Shown here piece after piece: positions 18,717 to 27,434 of a stretch of 64,000 nt of DNA; position 1 is the stretch's first letter; each line of letters opens with the position of its first letter. Made by a program: the position numbers and the translations under genes. The notes under the pieces are model-generated. The model did not search any database. It saw nothing but the letters and a program-made list of their open reading frames with translations, and had not been told where the DNA came from. Source of the DNA: Ensifer sp. IC3342 (GTDB taxonomy: Bacteria; Pseudomonadota; Alphaproteobacteria; Rhizobiales; Rhizobiaceae); assembly GCF_020193655.1 (NCBI RefSeq), contig NZ_JADYVE010000015.1, positions 1-64,000 of the forward strand, given 5' to 3'.

Positions 18717-19066
18717 CGCGCATCCTCGGCATGGGCTTAAAGCCAAGACTAACGGACGAAGCCGAGCAGCATGCATCGAGTGAAGGAGCAGCGACGGCGG
18801 AAAATTACGTTTTCGGCGACGGGACAGCGAAATGTTTGGAGGCCGGGATGGACAGGACGGTGACGTATCGGCGATGCGCAGGAGCAATCCGAAGGGGGGC
18901 GGGAGGGAGCGACTGGAGGGTTGGAGAAGCGACGACACGCCAGAAAGCCGCGAACGTGCCGTGTTGGGCGAGGATGCCGGTCTGCGGCAAGTTTCCGCCG
19001 AACCTGTTCGAGCGCGATCCGCGGGGATGGCCTGTATGAGAGGCCGATCGGATCGCGCGTCGCGCG
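18717..19066. other. Intergenic region, no gene seen
   Basis: These 350 bases lie between the aldehyde dehydrogenase and the cupin gene, both on the minus strand. I find no convincing coding region. The right end holds the hairpin at 19012-19058. The left end should contain the promoter of the aldehyde dehydrogenase operon, though no motif stands out. Confidence 0.6.
19012..19058 (-). terminator. Long hairpin after the cupin gene
   Basis: GCGCGATCCG (19012-19021) pairs perfectly with CGGATCGCGC (19049-19058), and an inner GGCC/GGCC pair lengthens the stem. It lies directly after the cupin stop codon on the minus strand, so it is a good terminator candidate, although no T-run follows. Confidence 0.5.
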
Positions 19067-19420
19067 CTACATCACGGTCACGTAGATCTTGCGCACCTTC
19101 TCGATCGTCTTCCAGACGCCGACGAAACCCGGCTTCATGACGAAATTGTCGCCGCTCTTGTAGACGACCGGCTCGCCGCCTTCCGGCGTGAGTTCGACGA
19201 CGCCGGAAAGGATATGGCAGAACTCGAAGGTCTCGCCCTTGATCGAGCGCGTCTCTCCGGAGGTCGCTTCCCAAACGCCCGTATGGATCATCTCCCCGCG
19301 TGCGACGTCTTGAGCCCAGGTCTTGAAGGAGGGATTGCCGGAGATCAGGCGTTCCGGAAGCGGACCGGACTCGCGCGGTGGGAAAGAGGGATTGGTGTCG
19401 ATCGTCTTCAAGAGAGACAT
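19067..19420 (-). CDS. Small cupin-domain protein (Cupin_3/EutQ-like)
   Basis: A 117-aa single-domain cupin. The barrel core is EFCHILSGVVELTPEGG followed by YKSGDNFVMKPGFVGVW, matching the two cupin motifs, although the usual metal-binding histidines are only partly kept. In proteobacteria such small cupins often accompany DAO-type FAD oxidoreductases and aldehyde dehydrogenases in amine loci, which fits this place. The 2-hydroxyacid dehydrogenase gene ends 26 bp upstream, so it is probably co-transcribed. The chemical role is unknown. Confidence 0.82.
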   Translation of the reverse strand: MSLLKTIDTNPSFPPRESGPLPERLISGNPSFKTWAQDVARGEMIHTGVWEATSGETRSIKGETFEFCHILSGVVELTPEGGEPVVYKSGDNFVMKPGFVGVWKTIEKVRKIYVTVM

Positions 19421-19446
19421 GGGTTTCCTTTCCTGGGATTGAGCGC

Positions 19447-20370
19447 TTAATAGCCGCGGCCGCGATCGATGAGCCCGATGGGATCAAGTCCGGCCCGATG
19501 ACGCTTGATGTTCTCGATTACGGCCTCGGCGGCCGTTTCCGGTTGGGTGACGCTTGCAACGTGCGGCGTCAGCAGGATTTTCGGGTGGCTCCAGAACGGA
19601 TGCCCCGCCGGCAGCGGTTCGGGATCAGTGACGTCGATGATGGCACCGGAGAGATGGCCGCTGTCGAGCGCCTCGATAAGTGCTTCATGATCAAGCTGCG
19701 GCCCGCGGCCGACATGGACAAGCGCCGCACCGGACGAAAGCTTGGCGAAGAGGGCGGCATTGAGAAAGCCGCGCGTCTCCTCTGTCAAGGGCAGGAGACA
19801 GATCAGAATGTCGGTGGAGCCGAGCAGCGCATGGAGCCCGTCTTTGCCATTGAGGCATCTGATGCCCTCAATTTCGTGCGGGCTGCGGCTCCAGCCGGAA
19901 AGGGGAAAGCCGAATGGCTTCAAGCGCTCCAGGACGGCGGTGCCGAGCATGCCGAGGCCAAGCACGCCGATGCGGCGTCGGGCCGCCTGGACCTGTGTGA
20001 TGGCCTGCCACGATTGCCGCCGCCTCTGGTCGAGATAGACTGGTAGATTGCGGTGCAGCGCGAGCACGGCGAGCGTCGCATATTCCTGCATCATCCTGAC
20101 AATACCGTCCTCGACCATGCGCACCACCCTCACATGCGCCGGCACGGTGTCGAGACGGAACTGATCGACGCCGGCGCCAATCGAGAAGAGAATTTCGAGA
20201 TTGCGGTAGCGCGCGAGATTGTCGGGCACCGTCCAGGTGATCAGGTATCGCACGGCATCGGGATCTACTTTCGCCGGATCCATGGAGAAGGGAATGTCGG
20301 GCAGTTCGCGTGCGAACGCTTCGGCGAAGATGGCGCCGCGCTTGGCGTCGGAATTGAAGAGGAAGGTCAT
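19447..20370 (-). CDS. D-2-hydroxyacid dehydrogenase (glyoxylate/hydroxypyruvate reductase A-like)
   Basis: A 307-aa NAD(P)-dependent dehydrogenase. The coenzyme fold motif is [12 protein letters not shown], then a conserved Arg/Glu/His region runs through [29 protein letters not shown] and LLTPHVAS with the catalytic His. ATG 20370 has GGAGG nine bases upstream, so the longer in-frame reading to 20556 is rejected. It would reduce glyoxylate or hydroxypyruvate, or act on another 2-oxo acid from the pathway. The M20 gene ends 22 bp upstream on the same strand. Confidence 0.87.
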   Translation of the reverse strand: MTFLFNSDAKRGAIFAEAFARELPDIPFSMDPAKVDPDAVRYLITWTVPDNLARYRNLEILFSIGAGVDQFRLDTVPAHVRVVRMVEDGIVRMMQEYATLAVLALHRNLPVYLDQRRRQSWQAITQVQAARRRIGVLGLGMLGTAVLERLKPFGFPLSGWSRSPHEIEGIRCLNGKDGLHALLGSTDILICLLPLTEETRGFLNAALFAKLSSGAALVHVGRGPQLDHEALIEALDSGHLSGAIIDVTDPEPLPAGHPFWSHPKILLTPHVASVTQPETAAEAVIENIKRHRAGLDPIGLIDRGRGY

Positions 20371-20392
20371 CGCGTATCGCCTCCGCGGTTGC

Positions 20393-21517
20393 TCAGGCGC
20401 TACAGCGCGCGCCAAGCGCCTCGACCATCGCCTGACAGGCGGCGAGTTCGTCGATGAGGATGTATTCGTTGGGCTTGTGGGCGCGGTCGATCTCGCCGGG
20501 GCCGCAGACGATCGCGTCGATGCCGGCCCGCTGGAAAAGCCCGGCCTCGGTGCCATAGCTGACGGCGGGCAGCGGCTTGAGTCCGGTCAGTTCCTCCAGC
20601 AGCGTCGCGAGCGGCGCATCGGCAGGGAGCAAGAGCGCCGGATAGGCGCTGAGCTCTTGCCATTCGACTGCGAAACCACGTTCCCTCAGCTTCTCTGCAG
20701 TCCTTCGCACGGGGCGCAGCAGGTCCGCCGGATCGACTCCGGAAACGGCACGGGCCTCGAATTCCGCCTCGCAAGTCTCCGGAATGATATTGACTGCCTG
20801 GCCGCCTTTCACCGTGCCGATCTGGAGGGAAGAGTAGGGCGGCTCAAACACGTCTTCAAACGGGCCGCGGGTCAGCCGGTCAGCTTCTCCAATAGCAGAG
20901 GCAAGCACCTCCGCTATGGCATGGATGGCATTCAGCCCGTGGTCCGGACGCGAGGAGTGGCCGGAGCGGCCCTTCACCGTTAGCCTCGCTGCTGCCTTGC
21001 CCTTGTGCGCCCGGATCGCCCGCATGCCGCTCGGTTCGCCGATGAGCGCGCCGAGCGGCGTCGCGCAGAGTTCCGACAGGCGCGCGATCATATGTGGTAC
21101 GCCGCGGCAGCCTGCCTCCTCGTCATAGGAAAAAGCGAAGTGGATGGGCCGGCGCAGGTGCATCTCGGCGAGTTTCGGCGCGGCGGCGAGGCCGGCGGCC
21201 AAGAAACCCTTCATGTCGGTGGCGCCCCGCCCATAGAGTCGGCTCGCCTCTTGACGCAGACGGAAGGGATCGCCCGTCCAGCCGCTTTCGGCCGCCGGAA
21301 CGACGTCCATGTGACCCGAAAGAATGTAGCCCGGCACCTCTTTCGGACCGATCGTGGCGAACAGGTTAGACCGATCGCCCTCCGGGCCGGGAAGCAGGGT
21401 GACGGCGATGCCGTGGCTTTGCAGATAGCCGCGGATCCAGGCAACGATGTCAGCATTGGGCGTGCTGACGACGGAGGGGAAGCCGACGAGCTTTTCTAGA
21501 ATTTCCACGGCCTGCAT
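20393..21517 (-). CDS. M20 metallopeptidase, acetylornithine deacetylase (ArgE/DapE)-like
   Basis: A 374-aa zinc hydrolase. Visible metal and catalytic residues are H69 and D71 (GHMDVVPA), D101 (RGATDMKG) and E133/E134 (YDEEAGC). ATG 21517 has GAGGA six bases upstream; a GTG at 21529 is a weaker alternative. Family members remove acetyl or similar acyl groups from amino acids. Since two GNAT acetyltransferases are in the same region, an acetylation/deacetylation step is plausible but unproven. It begins the operon that continues through the hydroxyacid dehydrogenase and cupin genes. Confidence 0.88.
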   Translation of the reverse strand: MQAVEILEKLVGFPSVVSTPNADIVAWIRGYLQSHGIAVTLLPGPEGDRSNLFATIGPKEVPGYILSGHMDVVPAAESGWTGDPFRLRQEASRLYGRGATDMKGFLAAGLAAAPKLAEMHLRRPIHFAFSYDEEAGCRGVPHMIARLSELCATPLGALIGEPSGMRAIRAHKGKAAARLTVKGRSGHSSRPDHGLNAIHAIAEVLASAIGEADRLTRGPFEDVFEPPYSSLQIGTVKGGQAVNIIPETCEAEFEARAVSGVDPADLLRPVRRTAEKLRERGFAVEWQELSAYPALLLPADAPLATLLEELTGLKPLPAVSYGTEAGLFQRAGIDAIVCGPGEIDRAHKPNEYILIDELAACQAMVEALGARCSA

Positions 21518-21757
21518 TCTTGTCCTCACAGCATCCCGGTTGGACGGCGTCGTCGATCATGCCCCCAGTACTTTAGAAGCTAACCTAGGCCTTAAATGCC
21601 GAAAGCGCGTCGGATTTGGAGGATTGTGTTGCGTCAGGCGGCCTCTGAAGTGAATTGTATCGACCGCACCGTCCTAGTCTAAGGGATAAAAGTTTTCGCC
21701 GCGGGACCTTTGGAAATCGGGGCGAAAGGAAGACGACGGTAGGACGGGAGGCAAGGA

Positions 21758-22651
21758 GTGGACGCACCGACATCCGAATCCAAAATCATCGACAGTTTCG
21801 AAATGCGCATGGTCGGGATCGAGAGCGCCGATCTCGAGCAACTGCACGCCCTGTCGGTTTCCGTCGGATGGCCGCTTCGCTCCGAGGACTTGCAGTTCCT
21901 GCGCGAGGTCGGCCGCGGCTATGTGGCGCTTGATGAAATCGGCAGGCTGACAGGTTCGGCCATGTGGTTTCCGCACGGTGACGATTTCGCGACCATAGGT
22001 ATGGTGATTACTTCGCCGCGGTTGCAGACAAACGGTGCTGGGCGGTGGCTAATGGACCACGTGCTTTCGGATTGCCGGGGACGCGATCTGAGGCTCAATG
22101 CGACGAGGGCCTCCCGCCGTCTTTACCATTCCCTCGGTTTTGAGCCCGTACGGACCATATACCAATGCCAAGGCATCGCCCGCCGCCCGATCGACTCGAT
22201 TACGCTAACGGAGGAACCGGAAGTCCGGCGACTGGAAGGGGTAAACCTTGCCGCTGTCGTCGAGCTCGATGCAGGGGCATTCGGTGTTTCGAGGGCGGCG
22301 CTGATAGGCAAGCTCTTTGCACAATCCATAGGCTACGGCTTGGTTCGCGGCGGTCGCCTGTGCGCTTTCGCGCTTTGCCGTCCTTTTGGCAGGGGGCATG
22401 TCATTGGCCCGGTCGTGGCAGAAACTGATGCGGACGCCGTCGCAGTGATACGGCAACATGTCTCCGCCCACGAAAATCAATTTCTGCGCCTCGACACACC
22501 AGTCGAGACCGGCACTTTCGCCACATTCCTCTCTCAATCCGGCCTGACTGTCTTCGACACAGTGCTCGCAATGTCCCGGCGGGGCAAAGGCGGCGCGGTC
22601 GTAATACCAGGACCGAACCTCTATGGTCTGGCAAGCCACGCGCTCGGCTGA
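21758..22651 (+). CDS. Tandem GNAT-family acetyltransferase, paralogue of the gene at 11338
   Basis: A 297-aa protein. The first GNAT domain includes LQTNGAGRWLMDHV and LYHSLGFEPVRTIYQCQG; the second half is a degenerate GNAT fold, ending with a 'GLASHALG' tail like the 'ALANQALG' tail of the paralogue. The start is GTG 21758 with GGGAGG six bases upstream; ATG 21803 lacks a ribosome site. It diverges from the M20 gene with 240 bp between starts. That the locus keeps two copies of this unusual two-half acetyltransferase suggests a common substrate for the region. Confidence 0.82.
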   Translation: MDAPTSESKIIDSFEMRMVGIESADLEQLHALSVSVGWPLRSEDLQFLREVGRGYVALDEIGRLTGSAMWFPHGDDFATIGMVITSPRLQTNGAGRWLMDHVLSDCRGRDLRLNATRASRRLYHSLGFEPVRTIYQCQGIARRPIDSITLTEEPEVRRLEGVNLAAVVELDAGAFGVSRAALIGKLFAQSIGYGLVRGGRLCAFALCRPFGRGHVIGPVVAETDADAVAVIRQHVSAHENQFLRLDTPVETGTFATFLSQSGLTVFDTVLAMSRRGKGGAVVIPGPNLYGLASHALG

Positions 22652-22688
22652 ACCTTTACGGCTTCTGCAATGGCAAGATCACACACGT

Positions 22689-23117
22689 TCAACTTTGGCC
22701 CCCGGATGTCCCCGTTATTTCAGTCAGCGCCGGCGCGCTCGAGCACGCGGCGCAGGTTCTCCAGACGGCGCGGAAGCAGGTTCCTTCTGATTGAAGATAA
22801 CGGGGCGGTATCGAACTGTCTTGATCGTAGATATCAGCCTCTGCCTTTAGGAGGTCGTTAATGGATGCCTGAGTGCCCTCGATCTGGCTAGAAAGCACCG
22901 CTTCCTTTCGGACATACATCATGACGAAGAGATCTGGGTTCGGGAGAGTTTGGATAGAGCCATCCAGCCTGCCCAACGCGCGATCTGCCCGCGACAGGAG
23001 ATTTTGCATCTCAGCATCGAATTGTAGAGCCGGATCCGGTGGCAAGTCTTTAGGTATGAAAACGCTATATCCCGCCAGTTGGCGTACATAGTTTTCGCTT
23101 CGTCCTTCGGTGCTCAT
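22689..23117 (-). pseudogene. Fic-family protein remnant (N-terminus with internal deletion)
   Basis: About 142 codons remain of a gene normally near 370. The N-terminal Fic_N segment is intact (residues about 1-95, ending near IYDQDSSIPP) and includes SSQIEGTQAS, which fits the S/TxxxEG inhibitory-helix motif of AMPylating Fic proteins. The catalytic HPFxxGNGR core is absent. The final LTEITG resembles the usual C-terminal end of the family, so a large internal deletion is likely. The start at 23117 has AAGGG six bases upstream. No activity is expected. Confidence 0.75.
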
Positions 23118-23622
23118 CAACATCCCTTATTATCACCTGCCGATAATAAGGCTGCGAGAGTACTCCACTGTTATCGTCAATCGTTAGTAAGTGGAGCTTC
23201 GCCATCTTGTTTACGGGAGCAAGCAATAACTAACTCCGGCAATCTCCTTGTTAACGGCTGGCGTCAACATACGGCCGCAGCTTGTCGCATATTAATGCCT
23301 CAGGTAACGCACCTAGGAGACGCGAGAGTTTTTCGGCCAGCAGCAATGGGTATAATTCAAAACACGGCCGCCGTACGATTCCTCTCAAGAGCACCGTTCC
23401 AATGCCCAGCCCGAAGAAGTAGGTAACGTATCGTTCCTAAGACATGGGTGACAATCTCGTGCCGAACGGAACGTCGATGGAGGCACTGCTCGGACGTTGT
23501 TGGGAGCGAAATTTCACTTCTCCGGCCACCGGGCCGCCTCTTGCGGTAAGGCCGCGCAGAGTGTTCGGCGCGGCCTTGCATTCTGTCCTGGACCCAGAGT
23601 CGCAGGTAGACTTGGCTTTAGT
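23118..23622. other. 505-bp stretch without a recognisable gene
   Basis: No ORF here resembles a protein I know. It lies between two decayed genes and is lower in GC than its surroundings at its left end. The only structure I see is a perfect 9-bp inverted repeat (AGGCCGCGC / GCGCGGCCT, 10-base loop) at 23549-23576, just past the LysE remnant. It could have been the terminator of that gene. Confidence 0.6.
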
Positions 23623-24027
23623 CTAGCGGCCCGCGACAAGCACTCCTGCGCCGACCATCCGAGCTCCCGCTCCACGGTTGAGAATGCCGATCTTGTTCGG
23701 ATCAGCCAATGCGGTTTTCGCCTTGTAGCCGAGGAATACATGCCCTGCGACTACGACCAGGACTTTCACGGTATCGTAGACCGTGAGCGGCCGGGTTCCC
23801 AGGACACCTGGCAGCAGTGCCAGATAGAAAATTGGCATCTTGGGGTTGGAGATATTGAGAAGGAACCCTGTGGAAGATGCTGCAAACAACGCCGACGTCG
23901 TAGGCGATGCCATGGGCGGGACCGCTGAACACGGTTTTTGATAAGATTGTCAGACTGTCAGGGCCGGGGCTTGCCGCGAATATGAAGAAAGCCAAGCAAA
24001 ACGTTTTAGAACTGTCTGTAGGTCCAT
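23623..24027 (-). pseudogene. LysE/RhtB-family amino-acid exporter, decayed
   Basis: Pieces of one exporter occur in three frames. It starts at ATG 24027 (AAAGGAG upstream) with MDLQTVLK, then a frameshift leads into AFFIFAASPGPDSLTIL, the family N-terminal motif. A second break follows after AHGIAYDVGVV, and the C-terminal part (NISNPKMPIFYLALLPG) is in another frame. About 100 residues of the middle are missing. The family exports basic or neutral amino acids; this copy cannot be functional. Confidence 0.75.
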
Positions 24028-24118
24028 CGTGTACTCCTTTCCTCGATTAGCTGGGCGAAATCAAAACAACCGTCCTGAAAGTAATCCGTGCCCAGATCTG
24101 CGTGACGTTTTCGCGCTT

Positions 24119-24250
24119 TCACGGCTTCCGCGTGTTGGATGTCCGCAGAAGCAAGGCCCGGTCCAAGTCCTTAAGACCAGCAAAGCGGAAAGCCATGCCC
24201 GCGAAGACGAGTTGTCGCCAGTAAATCAAGATATTGGTAATGGCACGCAT
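24119..24250 (-). CDS. Small 43-aa protein at the end of the guanidine operon
   Basis: A 43-aa basic protein beginning MRAITNILIYWRQL. The ATG at 24250 sits six bases after GAGGAG; the ATG at 24256 directly abuts that site and is less likely. It begins 22 bp after the HupE/UreJ-like stop codon on the same strand, so it is probably the last gene of the operon. The length and the tryptophan/leucine-rich helix recall DUF1127 proteins, but the match is weak. Function unknown. Confidence 0.5.
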   Translation of the reverse strand: MRAITNILIYWRQLVFAGMAFRFAGLKDLDRALLLRTSNTRKP

Positions 24251-24272
24251 ATCCATCTCCTCACGCGAAGCG

Positions 24273-24860
24273 TCACGCAATGAAGGCCAAGCCAATACCG
24301 GCGCCCATGATCCCCGTGCCGATGATGCGAAGCGCCGGCATGGGGCCGGTGCCGTTCCGGGCAAGTGCATGGCAGGCGGCGATGCCGGTGATATGGAGGA
24401 TCACCGTGCCGCCGACAAAACCGAGGATATGGCCGAACGGCGCTGCGGCCGGACCCTCCGTCCCATGGGCAAAGCCATGGAAAAATCCGAAGGTGGCGGC
24501 ACCGGTGATGGCAAGCGTAACTGGTATGTTCGCGTTCGCGATCAACGCCGCGCCCAAGAGGACGACGGAGGTGATGATCGCCGTTTCAACGAGGGGGACC
24601 GTTACGCCAGTCGAGGCGCACGCCGCGCCCGCTATCATGGCCGAGACGAAGGCGAGCGGCAGCCGGAAGAGCGGCGAGCCGCCGAGCCGTGCTGCGATCA
24701 GTCCGACCGCGACCATGGCGAGCAGGTGGTCGAGGCCGGAAAAGGGATGCAGGAAGCCGCTTGCAATACCGTGGACATGACCGTTGCCGGTATGGGCGAG
24801 CGCCTGGCCGGGAAGGCTCGCGGTGATGGTTGCGAGCGCCGTCAGAGTCTTGAAATTCAT
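24273..24860 (-). CDS. HupE/UreJ-family permease (probable nickel supply)
   Basis: A 195-aa membrane protein with a cleavable-looking N-terminal signal (ending near GQALAH) followed by about six hydrophobic segments. The HPFSGLDHLLAM motif is the hallmark of HupE/UreJ proteins, which are secondary nickel or cobalt transporters next to hydrogenases and ureases. Neither enzyme is seen here. It lies 25 bp downstream of a histidine-rich protein gene and close to an agmatinase-family gene that I identify as guanidine hydrolase, a nickel enzyme. I infer that it brings nickel into the cell for that enzyme. Confidence 0.87.
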   Translation of the reverse strand: MNFKTLTALATITASLPGQALAHTGNGHVHGIASGFLHPFSGLDHLLAMVAVGLIAARLGGSPLFRLPLAFVSAMIAGAACASTGVTVPLVETAIITSVVLLGAALIANANIPVTLAITGAATFGFFHGFAHGTEGPAAAPFGHILGFVGGTVILHITGIAACHALARNGTGPMPALRIIGTGIMGAGIGLAFIA

Positions 24861-24885
24861 GGCGTTGCCTTTCTGAAGGAGGTAT

Positions 24886-25425
24886 TCATTTGATCGGATC
24901 GATGTCGAAATGCGAGGCGTCGGTCCGGTCCTTGAGCTTGCGAGCCTCGGCGAAGGACAGACGGACGACCTCTCGGCCGTCGTGATAGAGGAAGCAGAGG
25001 TCGTGGCGGTGCGAGGTCATGCGTGCGGGCAGCACGTCGTAGCGTACGCCGCTGCCACCGAGCAGCGGCACGACCGCGCCGATATCCGTACGATCCGCCG
25101 TCTCGACACGAAGCAGATGCAGGCATTTCCCGGAAGCGTCGACACCGACGAAGGGAACGCCCGCGAGCCTGAGAAAGCTCGTCGGATCGCTCGCGCGGGC
25201 GAAGTTCTCCACGAAAGTCGCCTCAACGAGATCGAGATCGCGCTCGCGTGGCGGCGACACGTCCTCGCTTTCGGGGCGATGTGGAACCTGCCATTGTACG
25301 GTGCGGCTCTGTCGGTTATGGCCGGGACCGGCGTTCTGATGGCTGCTGTGGTGATGGTCGTGACCGTGGTCATGATGGTGCGAATGAGCGCCGTGATTGT
25401 GATGATTTCCGCCGTGCATGGCCAT
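24886..25425 (-). CDS. Protein with histidine-rich N-terminus, candidate nickel-handling factor of guanidine hydrolase
   Basis: A 179-aa cytoplasmic-looking protein with no signal peptide. Fifteen of the first 36 residues are His (runs such as HSHHHDHGHDHHH), a pattern used for nickel binding in HypB, UreE and SlyD. The remaining part (about 55-179) contains FVGVDASGKCLHLLRV and YDVLPARMTSHRHDLCFLYHDG, with no family I recognise. Only 4 bp separate it from the guanidine-hydrolase gene, and the HupE-like gene follows. A role in nickel storage or delivery is inferred from composition and place. A second start at 25419 is possible. Confidence 0.8.
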   Translation of the reverse strand: MAMHGGNHHNHGAHSHHHDHGHDHHHSSHQNAGPGHNRQSRTVQWQVPHRPESEDVSPPRERDLDLVEATFVENFARASDPTSFLRLAGVPFVGVDASGKCLHLLRVETADRTDIGAVVPLLGGSGVRYDVLPARMTSHRHDLCFLYHDGREVVRLSFAEARKLKDRTDASHFDIDPIK

Positions 25426-25429
25426 CTCC

Positions 25430-26635
25430 TCAGAAGGTCACCGGCTTGTCGATCAGGTGCTTGTGAGAGCCGAGCTTGCCATGCGCTACCAGCGAGCCCA
25501 GCGCCTCCACCACCACCCGTACACCGAAGAGCGCCGTAATGTCGGAGGTGTCGTAGGGCGGGCTCACCTCAACGACCTCGAGCCCGCAAAGCCCCTCGGC
25601 CGCGACCATGCCGAGGATCTTCAGCGCCTCGCGCGGAAGGAAGCCGCCCGGTTCAGGCCAGCCGGTGCCGGGCACGAAGCCGCAGTCGATACTGTCCACG
25701 TCGAAGGAGATGTAGACGGCGTCGGCGTCCTTCCAGGCGAGTTCGAGCGCAATCTCGGCCGTCTTCTCCGGACCAAGCTTTTCGATGTCGTCGATCGTCA
25801 GAACGTTGGTGCCGCGCTCGCGCGCCACCTTCACGCCGTCGCGCGGCACCTGCCAGCCGCCGATGCCGAGCTGCACGAGGTTCTTCGGCGAGACGTTCGG
25901 CAGATTAGTCGCCCAGAACCACGGCGTCGTGTGCATGCGCTCGTCGAGATCCTTTTCCTGGATATCGATGTGGCGATCGAAATGGATGATGCCGATGCGT
26001 TTGGAGGTGCATTCGGCAATGCCGCGCACGCAGGGAAAGCCGATCGAGTGGTCGCCCCCGAGCATGATCGGTAGCGCGCCGGAGGAAAAGACATGCGCAA
26101 CGCCGCGGGTGATCTGGTCGAAGCTCTTTTCCAGATTGGCCGGAATGGTGAAGACGTCGCCGGCGTCGCAGAGCGTCATCTGGTCGCGCAGATCCACACC
26201 CATCTCGTAATTGTAGGGCGTGTACAGCGCGGAAATCCGACGGATGCCCTGCGGCCCGAAACGCGTGCCCGGACGATAGGTCGTGCCGCTGTCGAAAGGG
26301 ATGCCGAGGACGGCCGCATCGTATTTGCCGACGTCGCGCACGTTTTCGACGTAGGGCGCCTTCAGGAACGTGTTGATGCCGGCGAAATGCGGCAGTTCGC
26401 CCCGCGCGAAGGTCGGGATCGACTTGTCCGTCAGGCTCTCCGATCCCGGCAGGCCCATTTCGAGCGCCCATTGCTTTTCCCGCCCCCAGCCCTTGCCGGA
26501 AAGCTTCGCCTCGGCCTCGAGCGCCTTCCAGCCCTGGCTGTCGAGCATGTTGAAATCCGGATGATGGCGGCGCTTGCGAACGGGCGTCTGCATCGCGCCG
26601 GCGCGACGGGATTGGCGGCTTGGGGGTTCACGCAT
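25430..26635 (-). CDS. gdmH: Guanidine hydrolase GdmH (agmatinase/ureohydrolase family)
   Basis: A 401-aa ureohydrolase. The binuclear metal ligands are all visible: H196 (GGDHS), D220, H222 and D224 (FDRHID), D312 and D314 (FDVDS). It is longer than usual agmatinases (about 310 aa) because of about 100 extra N-terminal residues, as in Ni-dependent guanidine hydrolase GdmH of cyanobacteria (Sll1077). Arg follows the first Asp where arginases have Ala, and Trp replaces the usual residue in PGTGWPEPGG, changes compatible with a pocket for a very small substrate. Proposed reaction: guanidine + H2O to urea + NH3. The upstream guanidine-I riboswitch and importer support this over agmatinase. The start at 26635 overlaps the ATPase stop and has GAGGAG nine bases upstream. 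Confidence 0.85.
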   Translation of the reverse strand: MREPPSRQSRRAGAMQTPVRKRRHHPDFNMLDSQGWKALEAEAKLSGKGWGREKQWALEMGLPGSESLTDKSIPTFARGELPHFAGINTFLKAPYVENVRDVGKYDAAVLGIPFDSGTTYRPGTRFGPQGIRRISALYTPYNYEMGVDLRDQMTLCDAGDVFTIPANLEKSFDQITRGVAHVFSSGALPIMLGGDHSIGFPCVRGIAECTSKRIGIIHFDRHIDIQEKDLDERMHTTPWFWATNLPNVSPKNLVQLGIGGWQVPRDGVKVARERGTNVLTIDDIEKLGPEKTAEIALELAWKDADAVYISFDVDSIDCGFVPGTGWPEPGGFLPREALKILGMVAAEGLCGLEVVEVSPPYDTSDITALFGVRVVVEALGSLVAHGKLGSHKHLIDKPVTF

Positions 26636-27434
26636 GGGGCATGCTCCTCTTGGTTTCCTGGGATACGGTACTGGTCTCGATCGGCCGCGAAAAGCCGAGT
26701 ACCGGGACAGGCCCGTCGCGGCTCAAATCGAGGTCGTAAATGATGCGGGCACCGTAGCGCTCAGGCGCTTGCGGATCGATGCGCGGCCGATCGAAGGCGA
26801 GCAGCCGCGTCCCGAGACCGAAGGCCTCCTTGAGATCGTGGGTGACCATGATTACGGTCATGCCGCGCTCGCGCCATAGCGGCTTGATCAGCGCGTGCAT
26901 CTGCGCCCTGGTACCCGGGTCGAGCGCGCCGAAGGGCTCATCGAGCAGCAGCACCTTCGGTTCCTTGGCGAGCGCCTGGGCAATCGCCAGCCGCTGCTGC
27001 TGGCCGCCCGAAAGGGCGCTCGGATACTTCCAAGCGTGCTCGCCGAGGCCCACCGCTTCAAGAAGCGCTTCCGCCTTCTCGCTGGCCGCCTTTCGTTTCG
27101 CTCCAAACAACTTGGCCGTGAACGGGCTTTCGGCGAATTCGAAGGCGATCAGGACGTTCTGCAGAACGTTGAGGTGCGGAAAAACGGAATAGCGCTGGAA
27201 GACCACGCCGCGGTCCGGACCCGGCTCGGCCGGCAGCGCCGCTCCGTCGAAAGTGATGATGCCGCGCGTCGGCCGTTCCTGCCCGAGGATCATCCGGAGA
27301 AAGGTGGATTTGCCGCAGCCCGAGGGGCCGACGACGGAGACGAAGGCGCCGGAGGCGATGTCGAGCGAGATGGTTTCGAGCACGATCTGGTCGCCATATT
27401 CCATCCAGACGTTATGGACGCGGATCTCGCTCAT
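26628..27434 (-). CDS. NitT/TauT-type ABC transporter ATPase, probable guanidine importer
   Basis: A 268-aa ABC ATPase with Walker [11 protein letters not shown]-loop VFQRYSVFPHL, signature LSGGQQQR and Walker B LLLDEPFGALD. ATG 27434 overlaps the permease stop by four bases (ATGA); a longer reading to 27719 merely runs into the permease. The C-terminal 60 residues extend beyond a minimal ATPase domain. With the permease and binding protein it forms an importer of the nitrate/taurine class, a type often found behind guanidine-I riboswitches. Confidence 0.92.
   Translation of the reverse strand: MSEIRVHNVWMEYGDQIVLETISLDIASGAFVSVVGPSGCGKSTFLRMILGQERPTRGIITFDGAALPAEPGPDRGVVFQRYSVFPHLNVLQNVLIAFEFAESPFTAKLFGAKRKAASEKAEALLEAVGLGEHAWKYPSALSGGQQQRLAIAQALAKEPKVLLLDEPFGALDPGTRAQMHALIKPLWRERGMTVIMVTHDLKEAFGLGTRLLAFDRPRIDPQAPERYGARIIYDLDLSRDGPVPVLGFSRPIETSTVSQETKRSMPHA

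Noticed and set aside
24273..24860. Hydrogenase or urease accessory locus
   Set aside because: No hydrogenase or urease structural or accessory gene is near; only the HupE/UreJ-like gene is present.
25430..26635. Agmatinase (SpeB) as the name of the ureohydrolase
   Set aside because: The extra N-terminal segment, the DRHID and GWPEPGG changes, the nickel-type neighbours and above all the guanidine-I riboswitch favour guanidine hydrolase.
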